Source: VAXT01 sp963774625 (GTDB lineage Bacteria; Actinomycetota; Thermoleophilia; Gaiellales; Gaiellaceae). From it: 64,000 nucleotides of DNA. The notes beneath the pieces are model-generated. The model ran no database searches and was not told the origin of the DNA. It saw only the letters and a list, made by a program, of their open reading frames with translations. The DNA lies in contig CAVZFQ010000013.1 in NCBI GenBank assembly GCA_963774625.1, forward strand, positions 992,001 to 1,056,000, given 5' to 3'. Shown piece after piece: positions 41,348-49,560 of the stretch. A program made the position numbers and the translations under genes. How positions within the stretch are numbered: the first letter of the stretch is position 1; every line of letters begins with the position of its first letter.

Positions 41348-42666
41348 GAACGGGCTCCTCCTTTTGGGTCAGCGCACTGAGCCGCTCGAACACGGCATCC
41401 ACGTGGCGGGTGTACGAATCCAGAGTCGAAGACGGCGTCCAGCGCGCCGCTGTCCAGGTGCTTCGCGATCTCCTGGTCCTCGCGCGCGAGCGAGGTGAAG
41501 TCGCGCTCCTCCTCCCAGGCACGCATCGCGTGCGCCTGGACGAGCCGGTAGGCCTCGTCTCGAGCCAGGCCGGCATCGACGAGCGCGAGCAGCAGACGCT
41601 GGCTGAAGAAGAGGCCGTGGCTCGAATCGAGGTTGCGGCGCATGCGCTCGGGACTGACGACGAGTCCTTCGACGAGCCAGGCGAGCTTCTCCAGCATGTA
41701 GTCGAGCGCGAGGAAGGAGTCCGGGATGACGACGCGCTCGGCCGACGAGTGCGAGATGTCGCGCTCGTGCCAGAGGGCGACGTTCTCGAGCCCGACGAGC
41801 GCGTTGGCGCGCACGACGCGGGCCAGCCCGCAAATCCGTTCGGCGACCACCGGGTTCTTTTTGTGCGGCATCGCCGACGAGCCCTTCTGCCCCTTGCCGA
41901 ACGGCTCCTGGACCTCGGCGACTTCGGTCCGGGCGAGGTGGCGGATCTCGAGCGCGAATTTCTCCAGAGATGCTGCGCAGACAGCCAGCGCGGACAGCAG
42001 CTCCGCGTGCCGGTCACGCTGGATGACCTGGGTCGAGGCCGGTGCCGGCTCGAGCCCGAGCTGCTCGCAGGCCAGGCGCTCCACCTCGGGGTCGGTCGCC
42101 GAGTAGGTGCCGACGGCGCCCGAAAGCTTGCCGACGCGGATCCCCTCGAGCGCGCGGGCCAGCCGTTGTCGGGCACGGTCGAGCTCGAAGGCCCAGACGG
42201 CGAGCTTGAGGCCGAAGGTCGTCGGCTCGGCGTGCACCCCGTGCGTGCGGCCGATCATCAGTGTGTTGCGGTGCTCCTCGGCACGCGAGACGACGGCGTC
42301 GAGGGCGCGCTCGATCCCGGACCGGATCAACTCCCCGGCCTCGCGGATCTGCAAGGCGAGTGCGGTGTCGACGACATCGGAGGACGTGAGCCCGTAGTGG
42401 AACCAACGACCCTCCGGGCCGAGCCCATCGGCTACGGCGTCGACGAACGCGGCGAGGTCGTGCTGGGTCTTCTCCTCGAGCTCGGTGACGCGGGCCGGGG
42501 AGGGCGGACGGGCGGCGGCGCGGATCTCGCGGGCCGCGTCGGCCGGAACGACCCCGACCTCGGCCCACCCATCGAGCGCTGCCAGCTCGACCTCGAGCCA
42601 GCGCTCGAGCTTGCCCTCCTCCGACCAGATTCTGGACATGGCCGGGCGGGAGTAGCGGGCGATCAC
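41340..42666 (-). pseudogene. purB: Adenylosuccinate lyase PurB, apparent frameshift 75 bases from the 3' end
   Basis: Acts twice in the pathway (SAICAR to AICAR, adenylosuccinate to AMP). The superfamily signature GSSAMPHKKNPVVAERICGL is near residue 262 and GRTHGVHAEPTTFGLKLAVW near 138. After LDAVFD near 41418 one extra base breaks the frame. The expected end SYTRHVDAVFERLSALTQKE reads in the next frame to TGA 41340. Without repair the last 30 or so residues are nonsense and overlap purC. Because purB is normally essential, a sequence error is likelier than a null. GTG 42666 follows a TAGAAT box. Confidence 0.88.
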
Positions 42667-42673
42667 CGGTCCG

Positions 42674-42679
42674 ATTCTA
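42674..42679 (-). promoter_or_regulatory. TAGAAT -10 box of purB
   Basis: TAGAAT on the minus strand, seven bases before GTG 42666. It is a near-ideal actinobacterial -10 and probably drives purB-purC-purS-purQ as a leaderless mRNA. Confidence 0.6.
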
Positions 42680-42760
42680 GATACGGCTCAGGAAGGCCGG
42701 TTTCCGGCAGGCGTTTCGGTTCTCGGGTTTGGGCCGGCCGAGAGGCGGAACACTGCAGGC

Positions 42761-43045
42761 ATGGACACTTGGCTCATCATCGTGATCGTGGTCATCGCTG
42801 TGATCGTTCTCGCCGTTCTCTTGCTCGCCTCACGGCGTGCTCAGGCTGCGCGTATGGAAAAACGCCGCGACGAAGCGCAGGAGTTGCGCTCCGCGGCCGA
42901 CGAGCAGACGCAGCGGGCTCAGGAGCGCGAGGCGCTTGCCGAGGAGCAGGCAGAGCGGGCGCGCAAGGAGCGGGAGGCGGCGGAAGCCCGCATCGAGCGG
43001 GCCGACGAGATCGACCCCGACGTCGACCGCGACAAGGACGCGTAA
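42761..43045 (+). CDS. Small membrane-anchored coiled-coil protein
   Basis: Protein of 94 residues. TM segment LIIVIVVIAVIVLAVLLLAS (residues 5-24) is followed by a highly charged helix rich in Glu, Arg and Ala, with heptad-like spacing to about residue 80 and an acidic tail. It is a single-pass protein with a cytoplasmic coiled coil. Function is unknown. It sits alone on the plus strand between purB and purE. Confidence 0.7.
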   Translation: MDTWLIIVIVVIAVIVLAVLLLASRRAQAARMEKRRDEAQELRSAADEQTQRAQEREALAEEQAERARKEREAAEARIERADEIDPDVDRDKDA

Positions 43046-43051
43046 GCGCTC

Positions 43052-43480
43052 TCAGTCTGAGGCGTTGGCCAGCGCGAGAATCCTCGCGGCGAGAATCGCG
43101 GCATTCCGGGCTCCGTCGACCGACACGCAGGCGACGGGCACCCCGGGCGGCATCTGCGCGATGGCCAGGAGCGCGTCGAGCCCGCCCGCAACCGACTTGC
43201 TCGACCGCAGCGGGACGCCGATCACCGGCAGCTCGCTGTAGGCGGCGACCACGCCCGGCAGCGCCGCCGCCATCCCAGCGCCGGCGATGAGAACGCGGAC
43301 CCCGCGGCTCTGTGCGTTCGTCGCGTACTCGGCGACGCCCAGTGGGTCGCGGTGCGCCGAGAGGACGTTCAGCTCGTTCGAGATTCCGCGCTCGTCGAGC
43401 TCCTTGACCGCAGCCGAGATCGCTTCGCGATCAGACTCCGAGCCGATCAGGATCCCGACGAGCGGCCCGTCAGGAGCCAA
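43052..43480 (-). CDS. purE: PurE, N5-CAIR mutase / AIR carboxylase
   Basis: Protein of 142 residues. VGILIGSESDREAISAAVKE binds the ribose phosphate. NVLSAHRDPLGVAEYA holds the catalytic His, and VLIAGAGMAAALPGVVAAYS and VIGVPLRSS follow. No purK is present in the window. PurE may use N5-CAIR from a PurK encoded elsewhere, or CO2 directly. The start TTG 43480 overlaps the purD end by 11 bases. Confidence 0.93.
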   Translation of the reverse strand: MAPDGPLVGILIGSESDREAISAAVKELDERGISNELNVLSAHRDPLGVAEYATNAQSRGVRVLIAGAGMAAALPGVVAAYSELPVIGVPLRSSKSVAGGLDALLAIAQMPPGVPVACVSVDGARNAAILAARILALANASD

Positions 43481-44690
43481 CCCTCACCGCCCCTTCGGCG
43501 ATGTCGCGCCGGTAGTGAGCCCCAGCGAAAGAGACCAGCTCGCACGCCGCGTACGCGCGGGCGCGCGCCTCGTCGAGTGTGTCCGCAGTCGCGGTCACGT
43601 TGAGGATGCGACCGCCGTTCGTGACCAGCTGACCATCGCGCACGGCCGTGCCCGCATGGAAGACGACCGCGCCACCGGCCTCTGCTGCGTCGACGCCCTC
43701 GATCGGAGTTCCGGAGTCGTTCGACTCGGGGTAGTTCTCGGCGGCGACCGCCACTGTCACTGCAGCGCGGTCACTGACCGCCAGCTCGGTCTCGCTCAGA
43801 TCGCCCTGGGCGGCCGCGAAGAGCGCGCCGAGCAGATCACCCTCGATGCGCGGCAGGATCGCCTGGGTCTCGGGATCGCCGAACCGGCAGTTGAACTCCA
43901 GGACGCGAGGCCCGTCCGGGGTCAGCATGAGCCCGGCGTAGAGGAGCCCGGTGAATGGCGATCCGCGCTTGGCCAGCTCCGCGAGCACCGGCAAGTGGAC
44001 GGTCTCGAGCAGCTCGTCGAGCTCTGCCGGGCCGACTTCCGGGACCGGGGAGTAGGCGCCCATGCCGCCCGTGTTGGGACCCTCGTCGCCGTCTCCGACC
44101 CGCTTGTAGTCGCGCGCGGCTGCGAGCGCCAGGCCGCCGGCCCCGTCGCAGATCGCGAAGAGGGACACCTCTTCGCCCTCGAGCAGCTCCTCGATGACCC
44201 AGCTCTCGCCGAGCGCGCGCACCGAGAGGAGGGCCGCGTCGAGCTCGGCCTGCGTGCGGCACATGAAGACGCCCTTGCCGGCGGCCAGGCCGTCCGCCTT
44301 GACCACGCAAGGGGGGCGGGCGACGGACATCGTCTCGGCTGCGGGCACCCCGGCGTCGCGCATGATCTCCTTCGCAAACGCCTTGGAGCCCTCGATTCGC
44401 GCGGCGGCCGCGCTGGGGCCGAAGACGGAGACGCCCGCCATCCGAAGCTCGTCGGCGACACCTGCGACGAGCGGGGCCTCGGGGCCGACGATCACGAGGT
44501 CGGCCGGGAGGTTGCGCGCCAGCTCGATCAACGATTCGCCGTCCTCGGCATGAATCGGGTGGCAGGTGCCGAGCTGGGCGATGCCGGGGTTCCCAGGGGC
44601 CGTGTGGAGCTCTTCGAGCTCCGGGCTCTGCGCGAGCTTCCACGCGAGTGCGTGCTCGCGTCCTCCCGATCCGACTAGGAGCACTTTCAC
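43470..44690 (-). CDS. purD: Phosphoribosylamine-glycine ligase PurD
   Basis: ATP-grasp enzyme of 406 residues. It starts VKVLLVGSGGREHALAWKLA, the PurD hallmark. The ATP-grasp core includes PCVVKADGLAAGKGVFMC near residue 129, NTGGMGAYSPVP near 213 and the metal-binding LEFNCRFGDPETQAILPRI near 265. GTG 44690 is chosen because it begins exactly at the conserved N-terminus. It follows purA by 10 bases. Confidence 0.95.
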   Translation of the reverse strand: MKVLLVGSGGREHALAWKLAQSPELEELHTAPGNPGIAQLGTCHPIHAEDGESLIELARNLPADLVIVGPEAPLVAGVADELRMAGVSVFGPSAAAARIEGSKAFAKEIMRDAGVPAAETMSVARPPCVVKADGLAAGKGVFMCRTQAELDAALLSVRALGESWVIEELLEGEEVSLFAICDGAGGLALAAARDYKRVGDGDEGPNTGGMGAYSPVPEVGPAELDELLETVHLPVLAELAKRGSPFTGLLYAGLMLTPDGPRVLEFNCRFGDPETQAILPRIEGDLLGALFAAAQGDLSETELAVSDRAAVTVAVAAENYPESNDSGTPIEGVDAAEAGGAVVFHAGTAVRDGQLVTNGGRILNVTATADTLDEARARAYAACELVSFAGAHYRRDIAEGAVRVGS

Positions 44691-44700
44691 CGGCGCGAGC

Positions 44701-45996
44701 CTAACCGAGTACGGCTTCGACGCCTCGCCGTGAGAGCACGTGCTCGCGGGAGGCACCGGTGCCGATCAGGCAGACCTCGACACCGAGCTCGCGCTCGACG
44801 AACTGCACGTACTCGCGCGCGCGCGCGGGAAGCTGTGACACGTCGTCGAGGCCGTTGAGCTCCTCCTCCCAGCCGGGAAGCACGTCGTAGACCGGCTCGC
44901 AGTGGTGGAAGTCGCTCTGGTGCGCCGGGAACTCGGAGGTCTCCGTGCCGTCGCGGAGGCGGTACCGGACGCAGACGGGCAGCTCGGAGAAGGACGAGAG
45001 CACGTCGAGCTTGGTCAGGGCGAGCGACGTGAGGCCGTTCAGGCGGACGGCATAACGCAGGCCGACGATGTCGAGCCACCCGCAGCGCCGCTCCCGGCCG
45101 GTGACCGTGCCGTACTCGCCGCCGAGCTCGCGAAGCCGTTCCTGGTCCGGCCCCTCGATCTCTGTGGGGAAGGGGCCCTCGCCCACGCGGGTGACGTACG
45201 CCTTCGCGACGCCGATCACACGATCGATCCGGGTCGGCCCGATGCCGAGGCCGGTCGCGGCGGCGCCTGCGATCGGGTTGGACGAGGTGACGAACGGATA
45301 CGTGCCGTGATCGAGGTCGAGCAGCGTGGCCTGCGCGCCTTCGCAGAGCACTCCCTTGCCGTCGCGTAGCGCATGGTCGACCAGCAGGGACGTGTCCGCA
45401 ATGTAGGGGCGGAGCCGCTTCGCGTAGCTCTCGGTGCCCGTGACGATCTCCTCCAGGTCGAGGGGGGCCGCCCCGTACACGCGCTCGAGCCAGACGTTCT
45501 TCTCGGCGAGCGCGACCTCGATCTTCTGGTGCAGGATCTTGGGGTCGAACAGGTCCTGCACTCGGATGCCGAGCCGCGCCGACTTGTCCGCGTAGGCCGG
45601 GCCGATCCCTCGGCGGGTCGTGCCGATCTGCAGGTTCCCGAGCCGTCGCTCGCTCGCACCGTCGAGCGCGACGTGCCACGGCATGACGAGGTGGGCGTTC
45701 CCGGAGACCCGGACCGTGTCCGTCGAGATGCCGCGCGCCTCGAGGTCGTCGAGCTCCTGGATGAAGACTCCCGGATCGATCACGCACCCGGCGCCGAGGA
45801 TGCACTCCTTGCCCCAGAGGATCCCTGACGGCATGTGCTTGAACTTGTACGTCTCGCCGTTCGCGATGATCGTGTGCCCGGCGTTCGGCCCACCCTGGTA
45901 GCGGCAGACGAGATCCGAATGTTGCGCCAGCAGGTCGACGATCTTCCCCTTGCCCTCGTCCCCCCACTGGGCGCCCACGATGACGGTGGCCGGCAC
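44701..45996 (-). CDS. purA: Adenylosuccinate synthetase PurA
   Basis: GTP-dependent first step from IMP to AMP. Protein of 431 residues. The P-loop-like GAQWGDEGKGKIVDLLAQHS starts at residue 8, and GGPNAGHTI and QIGTTRRGIGPAYADK follow. The C-terminal base-binding region ends GVEVCLIGTGASREHVLSRR. GTG 45996. CAGACT lies eight bases upstream, a weak match to the leaderless boxes. It heads purA-purD-purE. Confidence 0.96.
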   Translation of the reverse strand: MPATVIVGAQWGDEGKGKIVDLLAQHSDLVCRYQGGPNAGHTIIANGETYKFKHMPSGILWGKECILGAGCVIDPGVFIQELDDLEARGISTDTVRVSGNAHLVMPWHVALDGASERRLGNLQIGTTRRGIGPAYADKSARLGIRVQDLFDPKILHQKIEVALAEKNVWLERVYGAAPLDLEEIVTGTESYAKRLRPYIADTSLLVDHALRDGKGVLCEGAQATLLDLDHGTYPFVTSSNPIAGAAATGLGIGPTRIDRVIGVAKAYVTRVGEGPFPTEIEGPDQERLRELGGEYGTVTGRERRCGWLDIVGLRYAVRLNGLTSLALTKLDVLSSFSELPVCVRYRLRDGTETSEFPAHQSDFHHCEPVYDVLPGWEEELNGLDDVSQLPARAREYVQFVERELGVEVCLIGTGASREHVLSRRGVEAVLG

Positions 45997-46051
45997 GGGG
46001 CTTGAGTCTGCCAGAAGGGGCAGCGGGCGCCGCGGTCCCCGGCTCCGCTTG

Positions 46052-46057
46052 TAGGGT
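46052..46057 (+). promoter_or_regulatory. TAGGGT -10 box of the lipoprotein gene
   Basis: TAGGGT stands three bases before GTG 46061 and six before ATG 46064. The six-base rule favours the ATG as the leaderless start. Confidence 0.5.
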
Positions 46058-46060
46058 CGC

Positions 46061-46633
46061 GTGATGCGCTTTCCCCTCGCTGCTCTCGTCACCGCGCTTG
46101 CTCTCGCCGCTTCGGGATGCGGAGGCGACGGCGGCGGGAACAGCGTCGAGGGTGCGAGCCCGGATGAGTGGAGCGGCGACATCTGCACGGCGGTCTCCGA
46201 CTGGGCGCGCGACCTCCAGACTCGCGCCGGGCAGCCGCCCAAGAGCACGCGCACGGTCGAGGACGTCCGCGCACAGCTCGTCGACTTCATCAGCGACGTG
46301 GTCACGCGGACGGACGAGATGCTGGCCGACGTCAGGGCGGCGGGCCGGCCGTCAGTGGAGGACGGCGACAAGATCGCCCGCGACCTGCTCACCAGGCTGC
46401 AAAGCCTGAGGACGACCCTCTTTCGGGCGCGACAAACGGTTCAACGGCTGCCCGACGACCCCGCCAAGTTCGGGCCGGCGGCCCAGGACCTCGGCGCGTC
46501 GATCCAGAAAGCCGGGAGCGACATCGGCGACCAGATCGACCAGCTCGACGAGAAGTACGACGCGGAGGAGCTCTCGAAGTCGTTCAACGACAACCCGCGC
46601 TGCAGCGACCTGGCACGGGAGGGCTCTTCCTAG
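46061..46633 (+). CDS. Hypothetical lipoprotein
   Basis: Protein of 190 residues (189 if ATG 46064 is used). The signal MRFPLAALVTALALAASGC ends in a lipobox with Cys near residue 20. A Gly/Asp-rich spacer and a helical, charged domain of about 150 residues with two further Cys follow. The family is not recognised. Its TAG and the dnaB stop share one CTAG. Confidence 0.72.
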   Translation: MMRFPLAALVTALALAASGCGGDGGGNSVEGASPDEWSGDICTAVSDWARDLQTRAGQPPKSTRTVEDVRAQLVDFISDVVTRTDEMLADVRAAGRPSVEDGDKIARDLLTRLQSLRTTLFRARQTVQRLPDDPAKFGPAAQDLGASIQKAGSDIGDQIDQLDEKYDAEELSKSFNDNPRCSDLAREGSS

Positions 46634-48519
46634 GCCGCGAGGTCCGCGAACTTGGCGTAGCGCTTGAGAAACGAGAGCTTCTCGGAGCCGGTCGGGCCGT
46701 TGCGGTGCTTGGCCAGGATGACCTCGGCCAGGCCCTGCTGGTCCGACTCCTCGTTGTAGTACTCGTCGCGGTAGATGAAGAAGACGAGGTCGGCGTCCTG
46801 CTCGATCGAATTGTGGACGATGACATCGTTCGCCACGAAGTTGTGGAGGCCCTCGACGGTCAGGTCGTACGTCTCTTCGATTCCGTCGGGCTCGAGCTGG
46901 ACGATTTCGTCCCAGCAGACCTCACCGGTCGTGGCGATGGTCTCGCTGCGCGAGATCAATTGCGCAATTCCTCCGTGCGCTTCTGCCGTGGCTGCCGGAT
47001 GCTCGTGCCGCAGCGGCGAGGACATTCCCAGCGGGAGGGCGATCCGGATTCCGGGCGCCATGTCGTCGAGTCGACGCCAGCCGTCAAGAGCCCGGAACTT
47101 GTGATTGCCGGTCGCGCGAATCGTGTGACCAAGCCGAGTTACGAGACTGAAAACCGGCTTCCGTCCGTTCGAGAACGTCCGTAGAACTCGCCGCGGCTCC
47201 ATGCGCCACGTCTCTTCATTGAGCGCCATCACGCTCACGCCCTCCCGGCCCATCAGGTCGGCAATGGGCACGTACACGCCGCTTTCCGGCAGGAAGACGC
47301 GTGCGTCTCCGGTCAGGCAGCCCGACTCGCGCAGGTCGGACAGGATCGGCCGCTTGTCGTGGCGCTGCTCGACGGCGCGGGAGAGCTGTGACATCGCCAG
47401 CACCGGGGTGTCGAGGTCGCGGGCGAGCACCTTCAGTTGCCGCGAGATCTGGGAGACCTCCTGCACGCGGTTCTCGGCGGTCGAGCCCGAGGTCATCAAC
47501 TGCAGGTAGTCGACGATGATCAGGCTCAGGTTGGGCTCCTGGGTCTTCAGGCGCCGGGCCTTCGAGCGGATCTCCATCATGTTGATTGACCCCGTGTCGT
47601 CGACGTAGATCGGCGCCTTCGCCAGCTTGTCGCAGGCCGCGGTGAGCCGGGGCCAGTCGTCGACCGCGAGCTTGCCGCTCCGCAGTCGCTGCGACTCGAC
47701 CTTCGCCTCGCTGCACATCAGCCGCTGCGTGACCTCGGCCTTCGACATCTCGAGCGTGAAGAGCGCGACGGGGTGCTGGTGCTTGACGGCGATGTTCGCC
47801 GCCATGCAGAGGCCGAGCGCCGACTTGCCCATGCTCGGGCGGGCGGCGACGATGATCAGGTTGCCGGGCTGGAACCCCGACGTCAGCCGGTCGATGTCGC
47901 GGAAGCCGGACGGCACGCCGCTGAGTTCCTCGCCTGCCTCGTACAGCTGCGTGATCCGCTCGAAGCTCTCCTTCAGGAGCGCCTCGATGTGACTGAACTC
48001 GGTGGAGGTGCGGTTCTGCGAGAGCTCGAAGACGATCTGCTCGGCCTGGTCGACGAGCTCCCTCGCGTCGCCGGGACGCTCCCAGCCGAGTCGCGCGACC
48101 TCGCCACCCGCGCGGATCAGCCCGCGGAGCGTGGCCATCTCGCGCACGATGCGGGCGTAGTGCGCGGCGTTTGCGGTCGCCGGCACCAGCGCCGCGAGCT
48201 CGTGCACGCGCCCGCGGTCGCCCACCGCCTCCAGGTCGCCCCGCTCGCCGAGCTCGTCGACGAGCGTGATCGCGTCGACGGGCTCGCCGCGGGCATAGAG
48301 GCCGAGGGCGGCTCGGTAGATCTTCGCGTGACTCTCGCGATAGAAGTCGCCCGCATCGAGGACTTCGCTGACCGCCCCGATCGCGCCGGGGGAGAGCATC
48401 ATCGCGCCGAGGACTGACTCCTCCGCGTCGAGATTCTGCGGCGGGACCGGGGCAGTGTCAACGGACTGGGCGACGGCGGCCACGTCGACATTAGTGGGGG
48501 CTGGAAGGCCGGATTTCAA
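46630..48519 (-). CDS. dnaB: Replicative DNA helicase DnaB containing an intein
   Basis: Precursor of 629 residues; the spliced helicase would have about 459. The N-domain begins PPQNLDAEESVLGAMMLSPG. Walker A is ARPSMGKSALGLCMA and Walker B LSLIIVDYLQLMTS. The intein interrupts DLRESG/SIEQDAD, a conserved site after motif H4. The helicase ends RNGPTGSEKLSFLKRYAKFA. I give TTG 48519 as start; GTG 48483, 12 codons later, is as likely. It lies downstream of rpsF-ssb-rpsR-rplI on the same strand. Confidence 0.95.
   Translation of the reverse strand: MKSGLPAPTNVDVAAVAQSVDTAPVPPQNLDAEESVLGAMMLSPGAIGAVSEVLDAGDFYRESHAKIYRAALGLYARGEPVDAITLVDELGERGDLEAVGDRGRVHELAALVPATANAAHYARIVREMATLRGLIRAGGEVARLGWERPGDARELVDQAEQIVFELSQNRTSTEFSHIEALLKESFERITQLYEAGEELSGVPSGFRDIDRLTSGFQPGNLIIVAARPSMGKSALGLCMAANIAVKHQHPVALFTLEMSKAEVTQRLMCSEAKVESQRLRSGKLAVDDWPRLTAACDKLAKAPIYVDDTGSINMMEIRSKARRLKTQEPNLSLIIVDYLQLMTSGSTAENRVQEVSQISRQLKVLARDLDTPVLAMSQLSRAVEQRHDKRPILSDLRESGCLTGDARVFLPESGVYVPIADLMGREGVSVMALNEETWRMEPRRVLRTFSNGRKPVFSLVTRLGHTIRATGNHKFRALDGWRRLDDMAPGIRIALPLGMSSPLRHEHPAATAEAHGGIAQLISRSETIATTGEVCWDEIVQLEPDGIEETYDLTVEGLHNFVANDVIVHNSIEQDADLVFFIYRDEYYNEESDQQGLAEVILAKHRNGPTGSEKLSFLKRYAKFADLAA
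46810..47319 (-). other. DnaB mini-intein (170 residues)
   Basis: Protein-splicing element within dnaB. Block A starts with the nucleophile Cys (CLTGDARVFLPESG). Block B is TRLGHTIRATGNHKFRALDG with the conserved His, and blocks F/G are DLTVEGLHNFVANDVIVHN, ending His-Asn. The next residue is the extein Ser. The insertion point and sequence pattern match the Synechocystis DnaB intein closely. No homing endonuclease fits in 170 residues; the stretch HEHPAATAEAHGGIAQLISR may mark where one was lost. Confidence 0.93.
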
Positions 48520-48603
48520 TGCTGTTGAAACCGATCCTCAGAAGCCGGGACGCTGGAACGAAAACCGCCGATATGCAGGCATAGGGAACACACGTTCCCG
48601 CCA

Positions 48604-48725
48604 TTGTCCACATCGATGCGGACATCGTCCCCACGACGCCTCACAGCACGGGCAGGTCGAAAATCGCCCACTTTGCGGAACGTTCGTGATGTTGTCCACA
48701 GGCCGGTGCAAGGCTCTGTGGAAAA
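48604..48725. promoter_or_regulatory. Cluster of three DnaA boxes between rplI and dnaB
   Basis: TTGTCCACA occurs at 48604-48612 and 48692-48700. TTTTCCACA lies on the minus strand at 48717-48725. All fit the DnaA box, the first two in the form usual in high-GC actinobacteria. They fill the 206-base gap upstream of dnaB, the largest non-coding gap in the second half of the window. They may control dnaB transcription or be part of a replication origin or DnaA reservoir. Confidence 0.6.
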
Positions 48726-49448
48726 CTAGTTTCGCTCTTGTGACTCCTCGTCCGAACCGTCGTCGATAGCCGCGTCGACAGCCCGGTCGAAAGCATCCTC
48801 GGGCACGTCCTCTTCACCCTCGATCGGCTCCTCGACGGGAGCGGGCGTCTCCGGCTGCTCGGCCGCCGCGATCGCAGCCTCCAGCTCCTCGTCCGAGAGC
48901 TCGGCAACGTCCTCGACCTCCGCCTCATCCTCGACCTCTGCGACGGGCTCGGCCTCTTCGGGCGCGATCGGCTCCTCCTCGATCTCGGGCGGCAGCTCGC
49001 CGCCTTCGGGGATGACCAGCGTCCGCACCGGGACGACGACGTCGGCAAAGAGCTCGATCGGGATCTCGTAGCGGCCGATCCGCTTGATCGGGTCGGACAG
49101 CTCGATCTTCTTGCGGTCGACGCGGATCTTGTGCTTCTCCCACAGCGTGTCGGCGACGTCCGTTGCCGTCACCGAGCCGAAGAGCACTCCGGTGTCCCCG
49201 GCCTTGACGTCGAAGCGCAGCTCGGTCTGGCCGAGCCGCTGCGAGATCTCCTGTGCCTGCTCGAAGCTCTGCGCTTCGTGGAGTGCTCGGTGGGCGTTGA
49301 CCTTCTCGAGCTCGGCCACGCGTGAGGGCGTCGCGGGCTCGGCGAGCTGCCGGGGGAGCAAGAAGTTGCGCGCGAACCCGCGGGCGACTTCGACGACCTC
49401 GCCGCGCAGGCCGATCTTCTCGACGTCTTGCCGGAGGATGACCTTCAT
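48726..49448 (-). CDS. rplI: Ribosomal protein L9 with long acidic C-terminal extension
   Basis: The first 150 residues are normal L9: KVILRQDVEKIGLRGEVVEV and then GFARNFLLPRQLAEPATPSR bind 23S rRNA. The C-domain ends near RYEIPIELFADVVVPVRTLV. About 85 further residues follow, dominated by Glu, Asp, Ala and Pro, which normal L9 lacks. Total length is 240. ATG 49448 is preceded by a duplicated copy of the rpsR end (see the repeat at 49444-49560). Confidence 0.93.
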   Translation of the reverse strand: MKVILRQDVEKIGLRGEVVEVARGFARNFLLPRQLAEPATPSRVAELEKVNAHRALHEAQSFEQAQEISQRLGQTELRFDVKAGDTGVLFGSVTATDVADTLWEKHKIRVDRKKIELSDPIKRIGRYEIPIELFADVVVPVRTLVIPEGGELPPEIEEEPIAPEEAEPVAEVEDEAEVEDVAELSDEELEAAIAAAEQPETPAPVEEPIEGEEDVPEDAFDRAVDAAIDDGSDEESQERN

Positions 49449-49560
49449 CAGTTCGTGACCTGAGGCACCGCTTGCGGTGCCGCCTCAGGACGTGCGAGCT
49501 TTGCTCGTGCGTCCGTCGGAAATGACCGGTCGATGACGATGGAATTCATCAGTTCGTGAC
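49444..49560. repeat. 101-bp insertion flanked by exact 16-bp direct repeats, with two hairpins
   Basis: TTCATCAGTTCGTGAC is present at 49444-49459 and again at 49545-49560. One copy is the end of rpsR, the other the start of rplI. The 85 bases between hold two hairpins: CCTGAGGCACCGC with GCGGTGCCGCCTCAGG, and GGACGTGCGAGC with GCTCGTGCGTCC (two wobbles). Removing one repeat and the insert would fuse rpsR-stop and rplI-start as TGATG. This looks like an insertion with target duplication. Confidence 0.6.
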
